A stretch of 64,000 nt of DNA from Oxytricha trifallax (Eukaryota > Ciliophora > Spirotrichea > Sporadotrichida > Oxytrichidae): NCBI GenBank assembly GCA_000711775.1, contig ARYC01000125.1, positions 40,621 through 104,620 on the forward strand, in the 5' to 3' direction. Shown piece by piece: positions 55,093 through 64,000 of this stretch. The notes below the pieces were generated by a model. The model worked only from the letters and a program-made list of their open reading frames with translations, was not told the origin of the DNA and did not search any database. Numbering within the stretch: position 1 is the stretch's first letter; every line of letters begins with the position of its first letter. A program made the position numbers and the translations under genes.

Positions 55093-56017
55093 CAAATAAA
55101 TAGTATTTCAAATAAAACAATCATATTATTGATTTATTCATATAACATTATTAACTTATGAAAATTTGAATAGTATAAATAACTAAGCTAATATTATAAG
55201 ATTATAGTTATACTTCAAACTCATGAAATTTTTATCTTCTTTATCAGCTTTAAATTATCTATATTATATTCTTTTATTATATATTTAAAGTTCAATTTAA
55301 AATTAAGAAATTTCAAAATATAAAAAGAACTTTTTTCTTAGCACCTATTTTTAAATATTTTTTTGGATATAATTAATCTATCAACATAATTAAGGATTCT
55401 TCATCATCTCTTTACATAATTATATAAATCTAAATAGAATTAACAAAAATTAAAATGTAATCACTAGAATTCTTAACTTAGATATACTAATTAAAATATA
55501 TATAATAGTCAATAAAATGTGAATTGAATATAATTAGCCTGCTTGAGCAATATATGAAATTTATTTAATAATTATATAATTAAGGTCTTTATAGTAAATA
55601 TAAGCATCAAACTAAGTAGGATTAAATACTGATAAATTTTATAATCTCAATTTTAGAAATTGGTTTGTTTTACTTTCTTACTTATAATTTTATCATATTA
55701 TCTATTATAAAATCTAATGTTGTCATATAGAAATTTTTCCTGGAACCTATTTCAGGGATTGCTCATCCTTTTTAACTCTTTTATTTAAATTGCTTTATTT
55801 TCCATTAAAGCTCTTTTTTATAATAAATATAATATTCTTAAGGATAGTATTTATGAATCTGTAATAATTATTTTGAGTTTTTTTATAAAATATATCTAAA
55901 ACTCATTTAATTTCTAAATAAAATTTGATTTAATCAACATTGAAAGGAATTATTTAAGTAAATATAGCTCAACATAATAGTAATAATAATATGATCACAT
56001 TGAGATCTCTAAAGACC

Positions 56018-57538
56018 TCAGATCTTACACACATTTGAAAATATATAAGGGTCAAGCTATTTTTCAATTAGTTGTCTCAATTCAGTTTATTCATGGTGCC
56101 ATAGGCATCTGAAGCTTTTATAGTGGACTTCCATAGTTTCAAATTTCTCTGGATCTTATTTTTCCTCGAAATCTTTGAGGTCTTGTATGGACCTCTTGGC
56201 CGCTCTAAGTAGGGAGTTGTCAACTTTTTCACTCAGTGTTCTCATTCCTAGTCTGAGTTTAGTTCATAAATTAGCACTTATATTGCTTCCTGGTAGTATT
56301 CGATATCTATAGTTTTCCTTTTTTGTTGTATAAGTATGTTTTTTGGGAATTCTTTTAATCTATATTTGTTGTATTGTAGATAGAAGCACCGTGATTCCTA
56401 ATATACCTGAGAGTTATCTATCCAGTTTTAGTCTAGTTTTGGGGAGCTTTATTTCCCATCCCATGCACATCTATGTGCTGCGAGTTGACTAGACTTTAGT
56501 AGGAAGACATTATCAATTTAGGATAATTTTGTTCCTATAACATTGATATAGTTTTATCTGAGGTTTTTATATGTTATGTTATCGATTTTGACTTTGATAT
56601 CAATATCTTCATATTACATATCTATATCTCAATCACTTGTGGAAAGTTGATTAATGAGGTACCCGGTTTATCCAATATTGATTATAGGAATTCCGTCTTA
56701 CAGTTAGTAAGTTATATTTATAATTGTACCTCCTCACCCCACACTATGTGTGGTACCTTTATTATGGAGGTCAGGCCTTCATTTTATCTCTAGGATCCTT
56801 TTCTAATTGGGAAGATCTATTTCTCTGATCCTTTGGACTTTTGTTATTTTTCATGATGATGTTAAAGCTAGATTTATAGATCTGGTAGGATGGTACTTTG
56901 ATTATAATTTCCTTTGCTAATATCTTGCTAAGGTTTAGCAGATAATTTTCTAGTTTTTCTTTATTGGATCTGATTAGGTCGTGATGAAATACATCTATGA
57001 ATGTATGTGTCTCTGTTTAGTTGAAGTCTATTACTGAAGCCACCATTTCTTATGTGAGGTATTCATTATCCGATCGGAAATTTCTGGTCAGAATCTGATC
57101 TTCTTTAATTTCATATTACCTATCATACCGGCCTGTGACGTCGATGTATTCCTTCTTAATGTAGAAGGATTCACTCTTGGCTATGTCCTCGATGATCCAT
57201 GAGAGGTCTTGGATTACCTTCCAAATATTGAAGTCTGACAATTTGTTGATTTTGTAGCCTTACTTTCTTTATTTTTATTTTTAGAATAGGAAATTTATAA
57301 CTTCTCTCTGTGTGTTTGATCTTAGTGCTGTGATGTTAAATTTTTGGCCTTTTGCGATGCAATTGCTGTACACTTTTTATAGCAGCCCTATTTAGATGGT
57401 ATTTAGAAACACACATCTATTTTGTATGTTTATTAGAAATCTGAAGAGGTGACTTAACTTTGCTTTTTTTATTTACCTATAGTCATAGGTTTTTAATAGT
57501 TAATAAATCTGCGGTCTAAGTGTGTCAAAGTTTTACAT
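56018..57538 (-). CDS. Unknown large ORF, frameshifted (candidate LINE ORF1 or other mobile-element protein)
   Basis: ATG at 57,538 (MQNFDTLRPQIYQLLKTYDY) runs ~275 residues to a TGA near 56,775 (KKEYIDVTGRYDRQYEIKED, TETHTFIDVFHHDLIRSNKE). A second frame carries a further ~200 residues (GIPIINIGQTGYLINQLSTS, ESRCFYLQYNKYRLKEFPKN) with two TGAs. A third gives a final helical part (MRTLSEKVDNSLLRAAKRSI) to TGA at 56,018-56,020. Codon content is clearly coding and many TAA/TAG are Gln. It lies upstream of, and co-oriented with, the second LINE, so it could be its ORF1. I see no zinc knuckle or RNA-binding motif, and the family is not recognised. Confidence 0.5.
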
Positions 57539-57549
57539 TTTTGGAGTTA

Positions 57550-60500
57550 ACATTATATAAAATAGTCATAGAAGCTAATATCTAAATCCTTTGGTTAACT
57601 AATTTATATGTTATTTATTTACCAAAATTAATTGCTATTTTATATAAATATTCTCAAATTTTGTATTAACCAAATTCTCATATTTATTATTAATAAAACC
57701 ATTTTCTTGTTGTTTTTTTATTCATTCGAAGTTTTTAGATCTCGTTCTTTTTTTAATGGTTATATTGATGTTCTAGCCTATTATTTATCTATAGAAATGA
57801 ATAATCGTTTTAACTTATGAAAATATTGAAAGTGTGGCATTAATAAATTCTTAATAGTTGTTTTATAAATGAAAATTCATTCATATATAGCTAACCAAAT
57901 CAAAAGAAATAGGATAATAAAATCTATACTTATCAATATCAGATTTTGTTCACCAAAGTGCTATCAAGATTTAATGTAAAAAAGTAGCCACAAATCTCTT
58001 TTAGTTTTTGCTTTATTCTTGATTAATATACTAGAACTGTTGCTAAAACCGTAATTAGAGTTTCTATTGAACTTTAAGTTGGAAAGAAAAAGAAGAAAAT
58101 AATCTTTTAATATTGCTAAAATCTAGTAGAACAATCAGATTTTTGAATAACATGATTTATTACCTTGATATAAAAAGGTACTTTATTTGATTTGTATTGG
58201 AAATAAAATTTTAGAACTAAATTTTGTCACAACAAAGCTATGATATCCTATTATAAAAATAATGAATAAAATTGTTAATCTCAATAAAAGCTTGATAATG
58301 ATTATTCCAATTAGGAAATAACATAATTGTTCTTAACATATTTCGATTAATAATTATTCACTAACTTAATAATTAAACTTAGCTATTTAATATTAGAGCT
58401 AACTCCCAAAGATTAATATCCTTCTTTAGATCTAATCTAAGAAAATTGCTTGATTTCATACAAAAACAACAATAAATAATAATAATTAATATACAATATT
58501 AGCTTTTCACCATCAAGAAGATTATTCGTGACATATGTTTAAGGATCTAATCCTTTTGTTAATTTTGAGAAACTCACTTTGCGAAATCTTGTTCTAGATC
58601 TCAGATTAATTTTTACATAAGCAATTCTCTTAATAATCAGAATGTAATATTAAATTTTAATTACAAATTGATTGATAATGGTTAAATAATGTTGCTTGTT
58701 ATAGCAAGAAAATTGAATTTTAGATATTAGTTTATTTTTACTCATTCTCAATGACCTAAAATAATAGCCAGAATTGATACGATCAATACATCGACTAATT
58801 GCCCCTATTTTTACATTATTAACCACGAAACACTTAAATTAAAAAAAAATAATCTGGCTTGACTATAAAAACTGTCTCTGCCAATATTCTGCAGTAGCTG
58901 CAGGTAGTACTTAGTATTTAAACTTCGAAAGATTATTTTAATTTCTACTATATTAAAGTTTAAATGTGAATTAAAACAGTAATATTTATAAAATACCAAA
59001 CAATAAGAAATTTGAAATTTTTATAGAATCAAAACTGTCATTATTTTAATATTTGTCAATTAAATACTAACATAAAAATAAATAAATATATAGAAAAATA
59101 TTGATTTAAAACTTAACAATGTTTTGAGTGCATAGAGATTATTTAATGTTTCTTATAAAAAATTTATATAAACTTACATTATCATCTGCGTTTTGATGAA
59201 TCACATATATTTATTGAGTAGAAATTCAATTAGTTTAGTCTTTACCCCAATTAATTTGGTAAATAATGTTAATTTTAAACACTATTTGTTTCGCTGAATG
59301 AAAACCTTAAATCTAAATTGGCATGAAAATCAATAAATTTATAAAGCAAAAGTTATTAATTCACATGCAAATAATGATATTAAGCGAAGTTTTATAATTA
59401 TTATCGGCACTTATCTATAAAAGTTAAACCTATTTTGTAACTGTTTCAGAGAGGTTTTAGCATCACCATTTATTTTTAACTGTAATTTAAGTATAAGATT
59501 GAAATATAAAATTTTGATCTGTTACTTTATTATTATTATCTACAATTATTTTATTTCAAAAATTTATGATCGATTTTATAACTATTTATGTTGTTTTACG
59601 ATTACAGCTGTAAAACTTCTTCTATTTTATATAGTATTCATCGTTTTCAAAAGGGTTCAATAACTTATCGTGTAGGAAATATCATAAATGGTAGAATTTA
59701 AGAATATATGGCGCTGTTATATCTTGTAGAAAATATTTTAGAAAAATAAAGATTCTAAATTTTACTGGATCCTCTGTGAAAATTTCAACCCTAATTGAAA
59801 CATCTCCTAAATCTCAAGATCCTCAGGTTATGAGTCAATAGATTATATGTAGGAGATCCGGTTTTTAGTTTAAAGTTTTTAATAAAAAAGAGGATTGTTT
59901 TTGGCAAATTTACTCCAAGTTCAAACCTTTTTAAAATAGGATGACTTATTACATGCATTAATTATTATAAAATTAATTGTTAAAAAATTAATACAACCAT
60001 CTAACTGAAACTTGTTTTACATAATATACAATTTTTTTTTGAATTATATCACATTTTAATTATTTTCATAACAATATTGACGAGATTATTACCTAATGGA
60101 GTAGACAGTATATCAACAAATCATTCATTCATATCTTTGTACTTAGATTCATTCATGATTTGCCTATACATAATTTATAAATTTATTTAAATTAATGTGA
60201 CTTATTCAGACTCAAATTCCAAGAATAATTTATATATTTCAAGATAGCATTATCTATGAAGATTATATTGACAATATATATGAGGAATTAGATCTAGATC
60301 TTCTAGAAACTAAAAATGAATACTTAATGAATATGCGTGGATAAGATAAGAGACCATCACACATTAAGAATCAAATTATACCTATAAAATGATGATAGAT
60401 CTTATACAAGCTGTTAATTGTTGCTGTGAGGAAAAAGCTTTCAATTTCGATGTAAAAATAAATTATATTTAATTATTAATTTGTAAATTAAACAGAATCA

Positions 60501-61600
60501 TTCTCTTAATTTAAAGAACAGCTAAGTTTTAACATAAATATATCTCACTGAGTTTATCAAAATACCACACATTTCTTTAAGAGTAAAATAAATATTATAA
60601 ATCGAGTTAAAGTTTATATCTACTTTTGTAGTAATTTTAATTTTGAAACAATGCTTAGAAGCAGTATATAAATTATCTTAATGACATTGCTTATAATAAA
60701 TACAACCGTATAAAATCATTTGATGATTAAATCTCATAGTATAAGCCAATTTAGTTGTATCTTGAACTATATTAATAATAATTTCAATTCCACAACAAAT
60801 TTAAATCCATATAATATTTTTTATTTAGAGAATGTATATTAATAATTATAGCTAATTATATTAACTTAATTGATATAAATTGTAAGAAAGATTGGCAAAG
60901 AATTCATCAGCTTTGGCTATAATACAGATAGATGGGAAAATCTGATTTCAAGGAACAAATGTTAAAAAGAAATATATCAGTGATTTTAGCATATTAAATG
61001 ACTTGATTGAGGACTTACCAGAACTAGAAGACTTCTAATTATGATGAAAAAGAGGAGAGAAGATAAACTAAAACCTAATCAATAACTTAAATGTAAAAAC
61101 TTAATTATTGACCTATCAAAATTATGTAAAATGATGAGAAAGAAGAAGGAGAGTGAAAATATGAAACAAATAAAGCAGAAATGAGTGATGAAAGCTAGAA
61201 AATTATGACAACAATTAATAAGTTTAAAGTTTAATTTTATCTAGAAATTATACATTCGTCAGTGAATTTCAATATCAATTAAGCTTAAGTTATTTAATCT
61301 CATACAATCTACTAATTAAACTTTATAATATTATAGTATAAATTTCATGGAAAATCTCTCGTATATTTAATCTAAACTAATTTAATTTATTGCATTTTGC
61401 TGTTTGTATTTTCTTTAAACTACTAATTCTTGAATTGTAAACTTATATTGAAGTAGTTTTCTATTAATATTAGCAATGTATATTATTATTTTCTACAAGT
61501 ATAACTTGTCTTCTAATAATTATACATATATTTCATAATAATGTCATTTGGTTATTTATATAAAAATATGTGAACTTTAATTAATTAATTAAACTTAATC
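57550..61600. other. AT-rich germline DNA with fragmentary ORFs
   Basis: Mostly non-coding. Two short coding-like pieces on the plus strand (about 60,210-60,400, YEDYIDNIYEELDLDLLETK; about 60,900-60,985, FISFGYNTDRWENLISRNK) may be remnants of an upstream gene of the transposon at 61,617. No repeats or RNA genes were identified. Confidence 0.4.
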
Positions 61601-61616
61601 ATTTAATCTCTTAAAA

Positions 61617-62678
61617 ATGTCGAACATTTACAGAAAGACTTTAGACAATGATCTGGCTTCCTATATTATTCTTCTCAGATGGGAAAGTTTAATAAAACCA
61701 GTTAGATGTAAGCCTATCACCACTTAAAAGGAAATCTCACATATTCTTGGTGTTTTACTGTATTAAGTGAAACGATCATGCAATGAATGGGTAGGTAAAA
61801 AAATAAAAATCAGATAATCACGCTCAAGGGTAAAGAAGAGGTTGACTTTGGAGCAAAAGTCATGTCTTTTAGACTAAAGTCTTCTTGAAAAATGGAAGGG
61901 ATATTCAATTGAAATGCGTACTAGATTGTATCATAGGCAATTTCCCAATCTCCCATTAACAACATCTCAACTGGCATACCTTTACAAATAAAATCGAATT
62001 AAATTCAAGAGCATGCACTGCACTTTTAGATTCTCAAATTTCAAGATTAGATAGATTAATCAGTAGAGATGTGAAAGAATGAGGGATTTGCTGAACGTGA
62101 TTTATCGGAATAAGTAGCCCATCTACATGGACGATGTCGTCTTCAAGCCATGCAAAGTAGCATAGAAGAATTTGGCTAGAAAAGGAGAGAACTAGAAAGC
62201 CAAAAAAGAGGGCCTTAAGATATAAACTCTGATGCCAATCTCAGGTATCAGCGAAGAATGTGGGCTTGAGGAATATTTAATCAAAACCAAATCAATAAAA
62301 GTAGACGATATTTTGGCATTCATTGAATTTCTGTGAGTTAGGAATTATTTCAAAAATGGAGTGATTTTCTGGGATAATTTATGATCACATCACAACAAAG
62401 TGGTCAATTAGCAAATAAAAGAATAAGGATGGCAAGTCATCTTCTATGCGCCATACTCATCCTAGTATAATTGCATAGAGGAGTTCTTTGCCTAATTAAA
62501 AAGTAAATATAAAGAAATGGTTGGGATAAATGACTACGAAATGACAAACATCTAGCATCTAAGCATTGTGAGAAAATGCATGGAGTATGTAAACAAAGAG
62601 ATTATTATAAAAATTATTCGTAGACATTTATCTAAAGCATAATCGCTCTTACAAAATAGCAATGGCAACTAACTTTGA
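61617..62678 (+). CDS. Third D34E transposase, near-intact with two in-frame TGAs
   Basis: ATG at 61,617 (MSNIYRKTLDNDLASYIILL) to TGA at 62,676-62,678, 353 codons, almost the length of the TBE transposase. HTH region: ITTQKEISHILGVLLYQVKR. Catalytic Asp in PIYMDDVVFKP, second Asp in VIFWDNL-stop-SHHNK, Glu in YAPYSSQYNCIEEFFAQLKS; 34 residues separate the last two. The frame is otherwise unbroken; only TGA at 62,334-62,336 and 62,382-62,384 interrupt it. Both could be CGA (Arg) to TGA changes. It is followed tail to tail by a 22-kDa-type ORF, as in TBE, but no C4A4 end is present, so it is a TBE relative rather than a TBE. Confidence 0.85.
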
Positions 62679-62719
62679 TTGCTTAATTATATTTATACAA
62701 TAATAAATTCACACCATGG

Positions 62720-63440
62720 TCACATCCTCAGGGTGTCTTTTCCCTTTTATTCCTGAATCATCATACTACTCTCTTCGTGCTTATTTGCATCATCATAATT
62801 CAAGACCTGTGCCTTAAACTCAGCAAATGGGCAGGATAATTCATGGTACTGTCTTTTCTATCGGCGACTTCTCGGCTTTGATCCCATCTTAAGCATTCCC
62901 AAGGCCTTACCTTTTGTCTTTTAAAATTAGTTAATTTTAAAAATGCTTACAAGAAAAGAATGGCTCAGATTCAAGCTTTTATATATATCGTCCCTAATAT
63001 AGATCTTTTCTTTTAATTCCTCCTCCCCTTCTTTAAGGTTCCTTTATCTATTCGCGTGTTTTACCAATGTCCCCACATACTTTGGCCAAATAGTGTCAAG
63101 CACCCCATAGAAGTATTTTCAGTCAGGTATTACCTAATAGTCCGGGTTATAATTCATGAATTTCATTAACTCGCTGTCATCCTGAATTTGGCTAATTTTC
63201 TTTTCGACACAAAGTTCAGGGTAGTAGGGAACATTGAAGATCACATAAACAGATTGAGCAGGTCTTTCTCTCCTGCCAAAAAATCTTTTAAAAATCTTGT
63301 CGTGACATGATCATCAGCTAGGAGGAAGTATCTCACTATATAATTTTTAAATGCTAAAATATCAAGATTATACTTGAGATATGTTAACAAATCACTCTTT
63401 GAACGAAATTTGTATGACAATCTCTCATGTCATGCCCAGA
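62720..63440 (-). CDS. 22-kDa-type partner of the third transposase, decayed
   Basis: The minus strand encodes YKFRSKSDLLTYLKYNLDIL, RYFLLADDHVTTRFLKDFLAGEK (frame 1). After a frameshift it gives VIFNVPYYPELCVEKKISQI, KYFYGVLDTIWPKYVGTLVK and a basic end (KGKALGMLKMGSKPRSRR), to TGA at 62,720-62,722. The succession of blocks matches the TBE 22-kDa ORF (RSKEDLYRYL, FLKAILCDEKK, IPNYPEISV, FFFGVLGTLRESY). A TGA lies before KYFYGVL and no start codon was fixed. Its presence next to another D34E transposase shows the pairing is not unique to TBE. Confidence 0.72.
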
Positions 63441-63762
63441 TGCCTCTTTTTACCATCATCAAATATATATATATATAGAATTCTTTAATAATTATAAGGT
63501 AAGCTTTAAGCATTTCTGATATAGGACAAGATTCATGAATTTACTACATAGTTTTATATTTAAATTCATTAGATAATTATAAATTATATACCGATCTTTA
63601 TTATTGTGACTTTAGTTTAATTTAAGACTTTAAATCAATTAGAAGAATCCTTAGATTGAATTAACAAAAAAGGAAAGATGAATTTTGATAATAATGTGGA
63701 AAAATGAGATATAGTAAACTGAATGATGGTGAACAATTCTAAACAACTTTGAATGATTTGAG

Positions 63763-63957
63763 AGCATTGCCTCCATGAGGGCTTTGCAAATGAACAATTT
63801 CTTTGTGTGGTACTTTAAAATGAAATGTTTTGAATTGTCTAATTTTTAATTTAAACCATTTTCAAGTGTTCAGTGTCATCGTCAAATGCAAAATGAATAA
63901 TCTTGTGAGCTTATAATAAAGAAAACTGTAACAAGCAAGAGCAGAATACTTTTGAAT
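63763..63957 (-). repeat. Right copy of the ~195-bp inverted repeat (partner 32,674-32,870)
   Basis: The reverse complement begins ATTCAAAAGTATTCTGCTCT and follows the left copy through GCATTTGACGATGACACTGA. It lies just outside the 22-kDa-type gene, where the right terminus of that transposon would be expected. Confidence 0.8.
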
Positions 63958-64000
63958 CCTAATCAATGACAAACGCCGTCCAGCGTCATCAAAAATATAT

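Noticed and set aside
57632..58999. Short ORFs at 57,632-57,820 (+) and 58,811-58,999 (-)
   Set aside because: Isolated, AT-driven Ile/Phe/Asn composition, no motif or conserved context.
1..64000. CRISPR arrays, bacterial operons or prophage
   Set aside because: No regularly spaced repeats, no Shine-Dalgarno context; introns, reassigned stops and TBE ends show a ciliate germline genome.

Overview
The window looks like germline (micronuclear) DNA of a spirotrich ciliate, most likely Oxytricha or a close relative. Genes read through only if TAA and TAG are glutamine and TGA is the sole stop. Genes are interrupted by short AT-rich internal eliminated segments (IESs) flanked by 5-13 bp direct repeats (pointers); removing one pointer copy plus the insert restores the frame exactly. 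A complete telomere-bearing element (TBE), ending in the C4A4 telomere repeat, is present. Family names come from recognisable protein motifs; no search was run.

Region 1 (1-28,300) is dense with genes destined for the somatic genome: two hypothetical genes, a FAM21/WASHC2-like protein, a conserved hypothetical, a CRYZL1-like oxidoreductase, NAC-alpha, a Q-rich membrane protein, a large UBA plus RBR (RING-IBR-RING) ubiquitin ligase, a coiled-coil protein, NOP56, an OB-fold/zinc-ribbon protein, a long FAM21-like acidic-repeat tail, the SNARE YKT6, ribosomal protein uS19 (RPS15) and a mitochondrial carrier of the SLC25A38 type. At least ten IESs can be placed to the base. One, inside the RBR gene, is a 286-bp perfect inverted repeat tipped by nine G/C pairs.

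Region 2 (28,424-32,570) is a 4,147-bp TBE with the three known genes: 42-kDa D34E transposase, antisense 22-kDa-type ORF and 57-kDa zinc-finger/kinase ORF. This copy has an in-frame TGA in the transposase and single-base frameshifts in the other two.

Region 3 (32,600-64,000) appears germline-limited and is a nest of mobile elements: a second short G-tipped element, two degenerate LINE retrotransposons, a third D34E transposase with its partner gene, and a pair of ~195-bp inverted repeats 31 kb apart. The most notable object is a 9,988-bp element at 41,058-51,045. It has 22-bp perfect terminal inverted repeats and flanking TA dinucleotides, and encloses a METTL3/MTA1-like MT-A70 adenine methyltransferase, a D34E transposase, a relative of the TBE 22-kDa protein and a SecA-like DEAD ATPase. 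I know of no described element with this gene set.

Many coding stretches in Region 3, and uS19 in Region 1, contain one-base frameshifts at homopolymers. Some are probably assembly errors, so 'pseudogene' calls are provisional.
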